The notes beneath the pieces were generated by a model that saw nothing but the letters and a program-made list of their open reading frames with translations, made no database searches and was not told the DNA's origin. DNA of 64,000 nt from Ignavibacteriaceae bacterium (GTDB lineage: Bacteria; Bacteroidota; Ignavibacteria; Ignavibacteriales; Ignavibacteriaceae): contig JABWCL010000001.1 of NCBI GenBank assembly GCA_013360295.1, positions 124,001 through 188,000 on the forward strand. Direction: 5' to 3'. Both the position numbers and the translations under genes were made by a program. Shown piece after piece: positions 53,136 through 63,174 of the stretch. Numbering within the stretch: position 1 is the first letter of the stretch; each line of letters begins with the position of its first letter.

Positions 53136-53774
53136 CTACCTGGATTTGCTAATAAACTCCTCTAATTGCTCAAGCGATTCACACACCACCACATCGGGAT
53201 AGTTCTTATCAATTTCGGCGCGTATCCCGGTTATCCCTTGTCCGCCGATAATGATTTTCTGTTCCGGGAATTTTTTCCTGATATTATCTATTGTCTCCAA
53301 AAGTCTAAGTCCATTAAGATGAAAGTTGATTGACAATCCGACATAATCAGGTTGTTTTTCTTCAATATATCTAACCAATTCTCTGGCCGGAGTATTCGCG
53401 CCCAGGTAGAAGGTCTGCCAGCCATTAATTTCAAAAAAATTTGCGACCATCTTTGCGCCGATCTGATGAAACTCCTTATCAACGCAGGTTACGATTACGG
53501 AATTATCAACATCTTCTTCTTTCCTGACTTTGTCAGAAATCATAGTTATCAAGTGATCGATAATCGTAGTAGCTACGTGTTCATCGGCAATATTAATTTT
53601 GCCGTCTTCCCACAATTTCCCAATCCGGTAAAGCGATTTCTGGAAGAGGTCCAGGTATATGGATTTGGGAGATTCGCCGTTCTCAAGAAGAGTCAGGCAT
53701 ATTCGTTTACAAGCTTCTTTATCCCCATTTAAAAGGGAATCAAAAAACTCCAGATATTGAACCTGTTTAATCAT
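53136..53774 (-). CDS. Stand-alone cobalamin-binding (B12-binding) protein
   Basis: The 212-residue product has a helical cap domain with LWEDGKINIADEHVAT followed by a Rossmann-type B12-binding domain with EFHQIGAKMVANFFEINGWQTFYLGA, where His-x-x-Gly is the lower cobalt ligand motif, and IIIGGQGITG. This two-part layout is that of MtaC/MetH modules and of the C-terminal half of CarH-type photoreceptors, but there is no MerR DNA-binding domain and no methyltransferase partner nearby. It is the first gene of the mla-like operon. It may sense cobalamin or light and act on a partner, or serve as a corrinoid carrier. Inference only. Confidence 0.9.
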   Translation of the reverse strand: MIKQVQYLEFFDSLLNGDKEACKRICLTLLENGESPKSIYLDLFQKSLYRIGKLWEDGKINIADEHVATTIIDHLITMISDKVRKEEDVDNSVIVTCVDKEFHQIGAKMVANFFEINGWQTFYLGANTPARELVRYIEEKQPDYVGLSINFHLNGLRLLETIDNIRKKFPEQKIIIGGQGITGIRAEIDKNYPDVVVCESLEQLEEFISKSR

Positions 53775-53908
53775 TTCATTAAAACCTAAAAAAGAGTATT
53801 TAAAACAAGCCAGTTAATTAAAATAATAATTTTATTTGAATTATTTCTATTTCCGCCGCTGATCATTGAATTTATTCTTTTACGCCTGAAATTGTCCCAT
53901 TATATAAA

Positions 53909-53922
53909 AACAAAATTTTGTT
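53909..53922. promoter_or_regulatory. 14-nt perfect palindrome between divergent genes
   Basis: AACAAAATTTTGTT lies 42 bp before the DUF5916 protein start and 135 bp before the B12-binding protein start. The rest of this 189-bp divergent gap is AT-rich and holds no other signal that I recognise. It may be an operator. Confidence 0.35.
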
Positions 53923-53963
53923 GTATTAGGTTCGCTATTTTAGGGCATATTTACTGAGCAATT

Positions 53964-56192
53964 ATGGTTTTTCTTTTTACAGTTTTTCTCTTTATAGCAG
54001 CCTCCTTCCCGATGTCACGGGCGGATTCCCTTCGTGCCCCGGTATACAATACAACTCGTGCCACGGAAGTAATAAAGATTGACGGCGTACTCAATGAATC
54101 CGACTGGAATAAAGCCGAATCCGTCATTATGAATTATGAAATCCAGCCGGGGGATAACTCACTCCCACGAGAGAAAACTGAGGTAAGGATTCTCTACAAC
54201 GACAATTATCTTTACTTTGCATTTACCTGCTATGACAAAAATCCTTCCGAAATACGTGCCACCCTCAGCGACAGAGACCAGATTTACAGAGAAGATTTTG
54301 TATTTGTCGGGCTGGAAACATTCGGTGAAAAACAACGGATGTATGAATTTCTTGCAAATCCTTTAGGTGTCCAGGCTGATCTGATGCGGGTTGGTAATAA
54401 TGAAGACGATACCTACGATGCTCTCTGGTATTCACACGGGGTTATTACGGATTCAGGATATAACGTGGAAATTGCCGTTCCGTTCCGGATATTAAAGTTT
54501 CAGAATAGCGCTCCGATGGAATGGGGATTACTTCTGGGGAGAAACTATCCCCGTGAAACCAGGTATATTTTTTCGTGGTCGCCATTTGACCGTGATGATC
54601 CCTGCTTCATCTGTCAGAGCGGAAAACTTACTGGACTCCCACGATTGGAAATCCCAGTCACTTATGAATTACTCCCCTACATCATAGGACACAGACATGG
54701 CAACATTGAAGACTACGATGACCCCTCTTCCCCCTTCATTCAGTCAAACTTTAAAGGAAGAGCCGGACTTGGATTAAAGGTGCTTCCAACAAGCGATATT
54801 ACTCTGGAGACAGTAATTAATCCGGACTTTAGTCAGATTGAATCAGACGCAAAGGTTATAAGCGTTAACAGCCCATTCGCCGTGTTTTACCCGGAAAAAC
54901 GTCCTTTTTTTCTTGAGGGATTGGATATTTTCCGTCTGGGAGGTGAACACTTCTATTCCAGAATGATTAATGATCCGGTATTTGCCCTTAAAATGACAGG
55001 CAAAGCCGAGAAACTGACATATGCAGTATTGGGCGGCAGTGACAAAAATTCACCGCTCATTGTTCCCGGAACTGATTACAGCGAGTTCGTCGAAACCGGA
55101 ATGCGAAGCTTCTCCGGTATCGTCAGAGCGAGGTATGATTATGGTGATGAATCATTTTTGGGCGTCCTGCTCAGTAACAAAAAATGGACTGGAGCTAACA
55201 ATTTTGCGGGCGGAATAGACTGGAAGGCAGGATTCGCTAAATACTATTATTTTCGTGGTGAGGCAATGTTTTCGTCAACACGGGAACTTGATGATCTGAC
55301 ACTATATGACGACTCGAGAACTCTGGGCAATACAAACTACGATGCCGCACTTAACGGAGAAAAATATAATGGATACTCTGTGAGAATAGCCCTGGAACGC
55401 AGCAGCAGAAACAATTATTTTATTTTGTCGCTATTCGATGTCAGTCCGACTTTCCAGTCACATACTGGATTTATTAACCGTGTTGACAGAAGAATGGCTG
55501 AGATTGAGGCAGGCTATATCGTATATAACGACAGCTCATTCTTGGAGAGGATAAACCTCTTTATTAATCATGGTTCAGATTTTACCTATAAAAGCATAAG
55601 GAAAGACCAGTGGGTTTTTCTTGGTATATCAATGACGCTTCCGGGCCAGACCAACCTGACCATAGGAGCACCGGTATTAAACCGTGAAATTTTCCGCGGA
55701 AAAGAATTTCATAATATTGCCAGAATTCATACAAATCTTAACAGCAGTCTTTCGAAATATATAGATTTCTACTATTCCGGAGTCTATGGAAGAAATATTT
55801 ACAGAGACGATCCTCCTGAGCTCGGAACTGGCTTTGAAATTAGTGCCGGAATAACTTTCAAACCATTCTCCAGTTTTAAGACCAGTCTGGATGTAGCGCT
55901 GGCGAGGCTAAAAAGCATTGCAAATTCGGACGTTTTTTACGACGGATACATCGTGAGAAATACAACATACTACCTCCTTTCTAAAGAATCTCAATTCCGG
56001 CTCATTAGCGAATATGATTCCTTTTCAACTGCATTCTATTTCTATCCCCTGTTCAGCTATAAATTAAACCCGTTCACAACCTTTTTCATCGGCACAACTC
56101 ACGATTTCCGAGACTATGGAAACAGCACCAGCTTCATACGAACTGGCACTCAGTATTTTATAAAACTCCAATACCTCTGGAGTAACTTATAA
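53964..56192 (+). CDS. DUF5916 outer-membrane protein with CBM9-like N-terminal domain
   Basis: The 742-residue product has a signal peptide (FLFTVFLFIAASFPMSRA), then a CBM9-like beta-sandwich domain (IDGVLNESDWNKAE ... VRILYNDNYLYFAFTCYDKNPSEI ... EIAVPFRILKFQ), and a long C-terminal beta-barrel region that begins around ETVINPDFSQIESDAKVISVN and YPEKRPFFLEG, both typical of DUF5916. Such proteins occur widely in Bacteroidota; their substrate is unknown, possibly a carbohydrate. There is no SusD-like gene beside it. The gene has its own 189-bp upstream region. Confidence 0.9.
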   Translation: MVFLFTVFLFIAASFPMSRADSLRAPVYNTTRATEVIKIDGVLNESDWNKAESVIMNYEIQPGDNSLPREKTEVRILYNDNYLYFAFTCYDKNPSEIRATLSDRDQIYREDFVFVGLETFGEKQRMYEFLANPLGVQADLMRVGNNEDDTYDALWYSHGVITDSGYNVEIAVPFRILKFQNSAPMEWGLLLGRNYPRETRYIFSWSPFDRDDPCFICQSGKLTGLPRLEIPVTYELLPYIIGHRHGNIEDYDDPSSPFIQSNFKGRAGLGLKVLPTSDITLETVINPDFSQIESDAKVISVNSPFAVFYPEKRPFFLEGLDIFRLGGEHFYSRMINDPVFALKMTGKAEKLTYAVLGGSDKNSPLIVPGTDYSEFVETGMRSFSGIVRARYDYGDESFLGVLLSNKKWTGANNFAGGIDWKAGFAKYYYFRGEAMFSSTRELDDLTLYDDSRTLGNTNYDAALNGEKYNGYSVRIALERSSRNNYFILSLFDVSPTFQSHTGFINRVDRRMAEIEAGYIVYNDSSFLERINLFINHGSDFTYKSIRKDQWVFLGISMTLPGQTNLTIGAPVLNREIFRGKEFHNIARIHTNLNSSLSKYIDFYYSGVYGRNIYRDDPPELGTGFEISAGITFKPFSSFKTSLDVALARLKSIANSDVFYDGYIVRNTTYYLLSKESQFRLISEYDSFSTAFYFYPLFSYKLNPFTTFFIGTTHDFRDYGNSTSFIRTGTQYFIKLQYLWSNL

Positions 56193-56258
56193 TTTATGCT
56201 TTCTCCTGTCATAATTCCCTAAATACTGACATTTCGTCACAAAAGTCTCTCCCAATTC

Positions 56259-56289
56259 TTGATTTAGGTTACTATCTTAAATAAATTTG
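56259..56289 (+). promoter_or_regulatory. Candidate Bacteroidota-type promoter of htpG
   Basis: TTG (56259-56261) followed after 20 nt by TAAATTTG (56282-56289) fits the TTG / TAnnTTTG consensus of the Bacteroidota primary sigma factor exactly. It lies 29 bp before the htpG ATG, and a TGAGGA ribosome-binding site precedes the start. I see no CIRCE element. Confidence 0.45.
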
Positions 56290-56318
56290 GGATTATTTTG
56301 TAAAATTTTGAGGATACT

Positions 56319-58229
56319 ATGGCAAAGACTAATGCTGATAAATTTGAATTCAAAGCTGAGACCAGACAATTACTTGACATTCTGGCACACTCACTCTATT
56401 CCAGTCGCGAGATCTTCCTCCGGGAACTGATCTCCAACGCATCTGATGCACTTGATAAACTAAGGTTTGAGTCCAACAGAAATACGGACTATGCTGATAA
56501 AGACCTGCCGCTCGAAATCAGGATCGGTTTCGATGAAAAGAAGAGCATTCTGACAATTTCTGATACAGGTATCGGTATGTCACACGAAGAAGTGATCTCG
56601 AACATCGGAACAATAGCGCACTCAAGTTCTGCAGAATTTATCAAACAACTGAAAGAGAATAAAGAAGAAGCCAATAATATTATCGGGAAGTTCGGTGTGG
56701 GCTTTTATTCAATATTCATGGTCGCAGAAAAAGTTGCCCTTAAATCAAGATCTTACAGAAAAGAAGAAAAACCGGTCATCTGGGAATCGGAAGGTACCGA
56801 TGAATACAAACTCAGTTATCTTGATGAAAATCTTAAACGTGGCACTTCTATTGAAATAAAACTGAAAGAGGACGCTAAAGAATTTGCTTCAAAATGGAAA
56901 ATTGAAAGCGTCATCAAACAGCATTCAAATTTTATCTCATTCCCCATTTACCTTGAGAAAGAAAAAGTAAATACTACACCGGCATTGTGGCGGGAACCTA
57001 AATCCAAAATCACCCCAACAGAGTATGAGGATTTTTACAAATTCCTGTCTCATGACTCTGAACCGCCTGCCGAAACTTTGCATATATCGGTTGACGCGCC
57101 AATTCAGTATAACGCCCTGCTCTTCATCCCAAAGAAAAATGAAGACTTTTTTGGTTTTTACAGGGACCAGTACGGCCTCGACCTCTATGTGCGCAGAGTC
57201 CTGATTCAGCATAAGAGTAAGGATCTTATCCCTGAGTATCTTGGATTTGTTAAGGGTGTAGTAGATTCTGAAGATTTACCCTTAAATGTCTCGAGAGAAA
57301 CACTTCAGGAAAACGCAGTCTTCTCGAAAATTTCCAGTAATATTATTACTCAGGTCCTGAATTTTCTTATAAAAAAGGCTACTGATGAGCCGGAGAAGTT
57401 TCTGGAAATATGGAAAGAGCACGGAAGACAGTTTAAACTCGGCTATAGTGATTTTGTGAACAAAGACAAATTCACACAATTATTGAGATTTAATTCTTCT
57501 TCGTCCTCAGACCAGACCGGATTCGTTAGTATTGACGAGTATATCAACAGGGTTAAAAAAGATCAGAAGGAGATTTATTTTGCGTTCGGCACAACGAGAG
57601 ACGCGCTAATTTCCTCTCCTCAGTTTGAAATATTCCAGAGGAAAGGAATAGAAGTTCTTTTCCTCCTTGATCCGATTGATGAGTTTGTATTAACTTCATT
57701 AGGGGATTACAAAGATTTCAAGTTCATTCAGGTTGACCAGATCGATCTCGGTAAGATCGAAAAATTTGAAGATGTGAAGAAGGATGAAACGAAAGCACCT
57801 GAACTCTCAAAGGATGACCTCAAACACCTTGACAGCCTTGCACAGAAGATAAAATCAATACTTGGGGACAATGTTACTGAAGTGAGAATTTCAAAGCGGC
57901 TCGATTCAAGTCCTGCCTGTCTTGTTAATCCGGAAAACTCCCTCTCTTCAAGTATGCAGAAGTTTTTAAAGCTCACTCAGAAAGATTACGCGCAGCCAAA
58001 GAAGATATTCGAAATCAATCCGAAGCATCATCTGATTATAAACCTGCTGGAAATATTCAAGAAGGATTCACACGATACTTTCATCGAAAGAAGCGCCTGG
58101 CAGCTTTTTGAACTTTCACTGCTGCTGGAAGGAAGTTTATTGGATCCGCATAAATTATTTAAGCGGGCTAATGATATGGTTACTGAGGCAAGCGATCTGT
58201 ATCTAAAGGCAAAAGCTAATCAGCAATAA
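56319..58229 (+). CDS. htpG: Hsp90 chaperone HtpG
   Basis: The 636-residue product has the usual HtpG layout. The N-terminal ATPase shows the Bergerat fold motifs FLRELISNASDALDKLRF, ISDTGIGM and IGKFGVGFYSIFMVAEKV. The middle domain contains GFYRDQYGLDLYVRRVLI and FVKGVVDSEDLPLNVSRETLQ. The C-terminal dimerisation domain ends in FKRANDMVTEASDLYLKAKANQQ. Length is normal, and it lacks the eukaryotic MEEVD end. It has a candidate promoter upstream and a strong bidirectional terminator downstream, so it is likely a single-gene unit. Confidence 0.97.
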   Translation: MAKTNADKFEFKAETRQLLDILAHSLYSSREIFLRELISNASDALDKLRFESNRNTDYADKDLPLEIRIGFDEKKSILTISDTGIGMSHEEVISNIGTIAHSSSAEFIKQLKENKEEANNIIGKFGVGFYSIFMVAEKVALKSRSYRKEEKPVIWESEGTDEYKLSYLDENLKRGTSIEIKLKEDAKEFASKWKIESVIKQHSNFISFPIYLEKEKVNTTPALWREPKSKITPTEYEDFYKFLSHDSEPPAETLHISVDAPIQYNALLFIPKKNEDFFGFYRDQYGLDLYVRRVLIQHKSKDLIPEYLGFVKGVVDSEDLPLNVSRETLQENAVFSKISSNIITQVLNFLIKKATDEPEKFLEIWKEHGRQFKLGYSDFVNKDKFTQLLRFNSSSSSDQTGFVSIDEYINRVKKDQKEIYFAFGTTRDALISSPQFEIFQRKGIEVLFLLDPIDEFVLTSLGDYKDFKFIQVDQIDLGKIEKFEDVKKDETKAPELSKDDLKHLDSLAQKIKSILGDNVTEVRISKRLDSSPACLVNPENSLSSSMQKFLKLTQKDYAQPKKIFEINPKHHLIINLLEIFKKDSHDTFIERSAWQLFELSLLLEGSLLDPHKLFKRANDMVTEASDLYLKAKANQQ

Positions 58230-58251
58230 TCAGATCAGATAGCGTAAAAAC

Positions 58252-58298
58252 AAAAAAGTTTATCCGGCACAATTAATTGTCACCGGATAAACTTTTTT
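58252..58298. terminator. Bidirectional terminator between htpG and the PKD protein gene
   Basis: A 16-bp perfect stem (58252-58267 with 58283-58298; core AGTTTATCCGG) is flanked by A-run and T-run, and the loop contains the palindrome ACAATTAATTGT. The A/T tracts on both sides allow termination on either strand. Confidence 0.93.
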
Positions 58299-58310
58299 TG
58301 ATAGTTTTAC

Positions 58311-61300
58311 TTAGTTTACTGGCTGACGATCATTTGCTTTAATCTCAATGATCTTCGTATTTACAGAACAACTCGTATTTCTGTTATCGCTCACGGTCAG
58401 TTTCACTTTATAAATACCGGATTTAAGGAATTTATGAAATATCTTTGCTCCTGTACCTTTCGAGCCATCTCCAAAATCCCACGAATAATTTATGAAGTCA
58501 CCTTCCGAGTCATAGCTCTTAGATGCGTCGAACATATATCCGTCATATACTCCTCCAACAAGCAATTCACCCTTATCTTCTATACTGATAACCGGGGCGG
58601 AGTTAACAACTAATTTAAATTTCCTGACATCAATGGCAGACGAAGAACCGCTTCCGTCATCAACAACCAGGCGGCAGTCATAAATTCCGGGCACCGTAAA
58701 TCTGGCTTTTGCTATCTTACCCGACAAGGTTTGTTCTTCGGGGAGTTCCCATCTGAAGGATAGAGAATCACGGTCAAGATCAAACGACGCGGAACCGTCA
58801 AAAACGAACTCCTGGGAAGGGCAAACTACAATCTCTTCCGGATACACAGCCTTTGGTCTCGTATTAACTTTAATTTTTTTCGAGACTTTCTGTCGGCTGT
58901 TTGCCAGATTGGTATTATCGTCCACCGTCAAAGTGATATTATAAATACCAGCTGTAAAATACTTATACTTAATTTTTTCACCGATGAGCGTATTACCATC
59001 GCCGAGATCCCAAGTGTAAGCAAGTTTCTGACCGTCTGCATCTTCTGAAACTGAAGCATCAAGCTGAAATTCTTCATTCAGAGCGACAGAAGAAGGGATC
59101 ACAAAATCAGCAACCGGTGTGGAATTAATAAGAATTGTTATCTCTTCAGTTACAACACCATTACCCAGGCCAGAGTTATCTTTCAGTGTTAAAGAGCCGG
59201 AGTACCTTCCGGCAGCGCTATATGAATGGCGGGAGATCATACCACTTCCGGAATTACCATCTCCAAAGTTCCATTCGTAGGTTACTATTGAACCATCCGC
59301 GTCCTTAGATTCCCGGGCGTCGAAGGTTATCATTTCATTTACGCCGGCAGTTATTTCCCGTGAAGTGGCTATAACCGGCGGTGCATTGATTTCAATAAGT
59401 TTGTTTATCGTAGCGGTATTGCACTCAGTCTTTGAGTCCGTGATAATTGTCAGCTGGACAAAGTATTTTCCTTCTTTTTTAAACGTATGCTCAATATTCT
59501 TTCCTTCTGCTGAATTTCCGTCTTTAAAATCCCATTTGTAAGATGTAATATTTCCTCCGCCGCCGTAAGATTCTTCAGCATTAAAGGACACACTCATATC
59601 CCGTCCAAAAGCAACCGGAGCAGTAAAGTTAGCGACCGGCGCAGCTTTAACGACCACAATAAGTTCATCGGTGTCCGTATTATCACAGTCACCCAGTTCA
59701 TCCCCGGTAATCGTAAGAACAACGTTATATGTTCCCGGCTTTTCAAATGCGTGTGTCGGGCTCATACCGCCGCCCGTCGTTCCGTCACCAAAATCCCATA
59801 GGAAGCTGTTTACGACTCCATCGTTATCACGCGACTTCGAACCGTCGAATTTCACAACAGTACCGGCACAAACTTCCATATCCGGGCCTGCGAATGCCAC
59901 CGGAGACTCGATAACGGTTATTACCTTATGATCAACATCTGTGTTACACGGTAATTCCGAATCATCCTGAACACGAAGCGTAACCTGGTAAGTACCCCCG
60001 ATTTTATAGATCTTTGTGGGATTGATTCCGTCCGCAGTTGTACCGTCACCAAAGTCCCAGAAGTACTTAAGTAAGCCTTTTTCAGCATCCTTTGATTCAC
60101 CCGCATTAAAAACAACTATATCACCCGCGCAGACGGTGATATCCTTGCCGGCTTCTGCCACAGGGGGCTCGTTAATGAAAATTGTAATAGATGTTCTTGC
60201 TATAGAATTATTCAGGTTTAATCCGTCATTTACAGTCAGTATTACAGGGTAAGTACCGGCTTTTTTGAAATCATGGATTACCTTCACACCATTAACAGAT
60301 TCAGAACCATCGCCAAAGTTCCAGGTGTAGACAAGCGGATCTCCGTCAGGATCACCTGATTCGCTTGCATCAAAAGTAAGGATAGTAGTACACTCCCGCA
60401 TATTGCTCCCCGCTTTTGCGACAGGCTGGGCATTAATCCGTATCATCACTGTATCGGAAGAAATCTGATTATCGGCATTACTGTTATCACGAATCGTTAA
60501 TACACCGAAATAGATACCGGTTTGTTCGAACGAACGGTTAACGATTGCTGTATTATACGTCATTCCGTCGCTGAATTTCCATTGGTACTCTGCAATTTTA
60601 TTGTCCAGATCATAAGAAGCTGTGCCATTGAAACTGATGTTATCACCAGGAGCGGCGATTATGTCTTTTCCCGCGTTAGCCACCGGCTTGCTATTAACAT
60701 ATACAGTAAACTCGTCAAAATCTATGGCATTGGGCTGATTACTGTCATCTGTTACTATTAACCTTACAGTATATATCCCGGGCTTTTTAAATGAGTGTGA
60801 CGAGTTAATGCCTTCTTTGATAGTACCGTCTGAGATCTCCCAGCGGTAACTGATAAGTTTACCATCCGGATCAACGCTGTTCTGACCTGAGAACTTAATC
60901 TCCTGCATCGGCATTGATATCTGGTCTTCACCTGCCTCTGCGATAGGCTTTGCGTTAACATATACAATAAGATCGGTGATAGCCTCATTATTCTGTTCTT
61001 TGGTATCATCGGTTACTTTAAGCCTTACACGATACATCCCGGGACGTGTATAGTAATGAGTAGGTGCCGGCTGCGTGCTTGTTTTACCGTCACCAAAATC
61101 CCAGTAATATTTCATAATGTTTCCGTCAGGATCGGAAGATGACGTACCGTCAAACTTAAATTCAGCAAGGGTGACATTCAGATCCTGAGTTGCGGAGGCA
61201 ATCGGTTTTGCGTTTATCCTGACGTCAATTGTGGTTGATCCATATGAATCCTTTGTACCCGAATTATCCTTAACTTTAAGAGTTACAGTATAATTTCCTG

Positions 61301-63152
61301 GTTTACGGTAAGAATGTGACACCGACTCCCCGCTGGATTTTGTACCGTCACCGAAATCCCACAGATACTCTGTAATAAAACCATCCTGATCTTTTGAATT
61401 ACCGCCATAAAAATAAATTATTTCATCCTGCGCGCTTGAGATATTCTGACCTGCATTTGCTACAGGAGGAAAATTAACTTTTACAATCAATTCATCCTTA
61501 TCCTGACTATTGGAAACCCCAGCATCATCGGTCACGGTGAGGATCACTTTATAAATTCCGGAATTAGAATAACTATGAGTAATCCGCTCACCTTTAGAGA
61601 AATTTCCATCTCCAAGTTCCCACGAGTATTCGGATAGCTTTCCATCTAAATCAGAACTCTGAGAACCATCAAAGGAGATGACCTCTCCTGCTGCAACGAT
61701 CTTATCTTCCCCTGCTGCAGCACGGGGCTGACTATTAACAAAAACTCTGAGAGTGTCCGTGTCGAAGTTGCAGGGAGTACCTGAATTATCCTCCACACGT
61801 AAAACCGGATAATAAACCCCGGGCCTGGTGTATTGATAACTAACGACCATCCCCTCGGCAGTCCTGTTATCGCCAAATTCCCAGAAGTAGCGACTTATTT
61901 TACCATCCCTGTCCGTACTGCTTTCAGCCGAAAATTTTATAATCTCATTCGGAGCCGTTGAAATATCATCGCCGGCAACTGCCTGAGGTGGCTCGTTAAC
62001 AATTACATTAAAGTTTTCGAAGCTGCTGTTCTCAACTTGCCCTGAATTGTCGGTGACAATTAAAGTAGCAGAATAAGGGCGCTGTTCAGAATAACGGTGC
62101 TGAGCGCGCATTCCTTTTTCCGAAGTACCATCGCCAAAATACCAGTGGTATTCAAGCCTGTCCCCGTCAGCATCGGTAGTACCCTTCGCGTCAAACACTA
62201 CGGTGTAGCAGTCAGATAACTGATAATGGCTTCGAGATATCTTTGGTTTGTTATTCGTTTTAAATATCTTGACCGGTAAAGACATCGGGAGTGAAGCTCC
62301 TTTGTTATCCCTGATATAAACAGAGATATCATTGGGATTTTCCCGTCCTTTGCCTACCATTACTCCACTCATCCTTCCAAACTCTTTCTGATCGGGGAAG
62401 ACTACATTCTTGTTCCAGACTCCGTCTCCGGATGCCTTTAGCGCATAGTCACCTTTGAAAGGGCTGACATAATTATATTTAGCCTGAGAAAAATCAAAGT
62501 CATATATTTCCAGAAATTCTGTATCACCCGGAACGATGAATGGTACGACAGCGGAGGCAACTTTTTGCGGAATATTAAAAGTAAGGTTATAACTGATAAT
62601 CTCAGTACCGTTGAAACTTAGATTATCGATTGAAGTGGAAGAAATGAAGAGATCATATAAATTCGCATCGTTACCGCTCACTCCTCTCACGACTAATTTA
62701 AAATAATGATACCCGTCCTTCTGATCACCCATAGAAGGACCCAATTCAGCGAAAGTCATCCATTCCCCGTCATATTTCGCATCAACTGAAAATTCAAGAG
62801 ATTTTATCAATTCACCTCTATCAATTTCCTCCGCTGACGGAGCGCTCGATTTAATCGCTTCACCATATACACCCGCGCCGCCATAGAGACTAAAACGAAA
62901 GTTTGAATTGAAATCTTCAAATTTAATATCATTGACTCCGGCACACTCGGGATCAAATACTCTTAGATAGGCCTTTTCAGTCTCGGTGAACTTTACTTTT
63001 AAAAGAAAGACCTGGACAAAATCATCATCACCCTCTTTCGATGACGCCTGATTCCCATAGTTTACATACAGAACCCGATCCTGGGCGCTAAGCTCAAAAC
63101 TGAGGGAAACAAGGAATAGGATAAAAAATATTTTCATTACTGATTTCTGCAT
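58311..63152 (-). CDS. Secreted 1613-residue protein with 15 PKD domains
   Basis: ATG 63152 gives a signal peptide (KIFFILFLVSLSFELSAQ). The first about 290 residues are a non-repeat beta-rich region (FVQVFLLKVKFTETEKAYLRVFD ... FNIPQKVASAVVPFIVP). Then come about 15 PKD domains of 85-90 residues in a row, each with the usual YxWDFGDG and H-(Y/F)-G-Y-V-L-V-D motifs and joined by a short VN-x-PPVANAG linker. The sequence ends about 15 residues after the last domain, with no T9SS sorting tail, so export route and anchoring are unclear. PKD arrays commonly form extended stalks on exported proteins. The preceding partial gene is 22 bp upstream. Confidence 0.92.
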   Translation of the reverse strand: MQKSVMKIFFILFLVSLSFELSAQDRVLYVNYGNQASSKEGDDDFVQVFLLKVKFTETEKAYLRVFDPECAGVNDIKFEDFNSNFRFSLYGGAGVYGEAIKSSAPSAEEIDRGELIKSLEFSVDAKYDGEWMTFAELGPSMGDQKDGYHYFKLVVRGVSGNDANLYDLFISSTSIDNLSFNGTEIISYNLTFNIPQKVASAVVPFIVPGDTEFLEIYDFDFSQAKYNYVSPFKGDYALKASGDGVWNKNVVFPDQKEFGRMSGVMVGKGRENPNDISVYIRDNKGASLPMSLPVKIFKTNNKPKISRSHYQLSDCYTVVFDAKGTTDADGDRLEYHWYFGDGTSEKGMRAQHRYSEQRPYSATLIVTDNSGQVENSSFENFNVIVNEPPQAVAGDDISTAPNEIIKFSAESSTDRDGKISRYFWEFGDNRTAEGMVVSYQYTRPGVYYPVLRVEDNSGTPCNFDTDTLRVFVNSQPRAAAGEDKIVAAGEVISFDGSQSSDLDGKLSEYSWELGDGNFSKGERITHSYSNSGIYKVILTVTDDAGVSNSQDKDELIVKVNFPPVANAGQNISSAQDEIIYFYGGNSKDQDGFITEYLWDFGDGTKSSGESVSHSYRKPGNYTVTLKVKDNSGTKDSYGSTTIDVRINAKPIASATQDLNVTLAEFKFDGTSSSDPDGNIMKYYWDFGDGKTSTQPAPTHYYTRPGMYRVRLKVTDDTKEQNNEAITDLIVYVNAKPIAEAGEDQISMPMQEIKFSGQNSVDPDGKLISYRWEISDGTIKEGINSSHSFKKPGIYTVRLIVTDDSNQPNAIDFDEFTVYVNSKPVANAGKDIIAAPGDNISFNGTASYDLDNKIAEYQWKFSDGMTYNTAIVNRSFEQTGIYFGVLTIRDNSNADNQISSDTVMIRINAQPVAKAGSNMRECTTILTFDASESGDPDGDPLVYTWNFGDGSESVNGVKVIHDFKKAGTYPVILTVNDGLNLNNSIARTSITIFINEPPVAEAGKDITVCAGDIVVFNAGESKDAEKGLLKYFWDFGDGTTADGINPTKIYKIGGTYQVTLRVQDDSELPCNTDVDHKVITVIESPVAFAGPDMEVCAGTVVKFDGSKSRDNDGVVNSFLWDFGDGTTGGGMSPTHAFEKPGTYNVVLTITGDELGDCDNTDTDELIVVVKAAPVANFTAPVAFGRDMSVSFNAEESYGGGGNITSYKWDFKDGNSAEGKNIEHTFKKEGKYFVQLTIITDSKTECNTATINKLIEINAPPVIATSREITAGVNEMITFDARESKDADGSIVTYEWNFGDGNSGSGMISRHSYSAAGRYSGSLTLKDNSGLGNGVVTEEITILINSTPVADFVIPSSVALNEEFQLDASVSEDADGQKLAYTWDLGDGNTLIGEKIKYKYFTAGIYNITLTVDDNTNLANSRQKVSKKIKVNTRPKAVYPEEIVVCPSQEFVFDGSASFDLDRDSLSFRWELPEEQTLSGKIAKARFTVPGIYDCRLVVDDGSGSSSAIDVRKFKLVVNSAPVISIEDKGELLVGGVYDGYMFDASKSYDSEGDFINYSWDFGDGSKGTGAKIFHKFLKSGIYKVKLTVSDNRNTSCSVNTKIIEIKANDRQPVN
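58335..62256 (-). repeat. Array of 15 PKD-domain repeats
   Basis: Each unit is about 260 bp. The third to tenth units are most alike (for example YLWDFGDG, YYWDFGDG, FLWDFGDG). Units six and seven are altered in the core (WEISDG, WKFSDG), and unit fourteen has WELPEE in place of WDFGDG, so it may not keep the typical fold. Boundaries are approximate. Confidence 0.85.
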
Positions 63153-63174
63153 TTATAACTCTTCTTTTAGTCCG

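Noticed and set aside
22952-58229. tRNA genes, CRISPR arrays, transposases or phage genes in the gaps
   Set aside because: I read the intergenic regions and found no cloverleaf-like sequence with a GGTTCRA core, no short regularly spaced direct repeats, and no terminal inverted repeats with a transposase-like frame.
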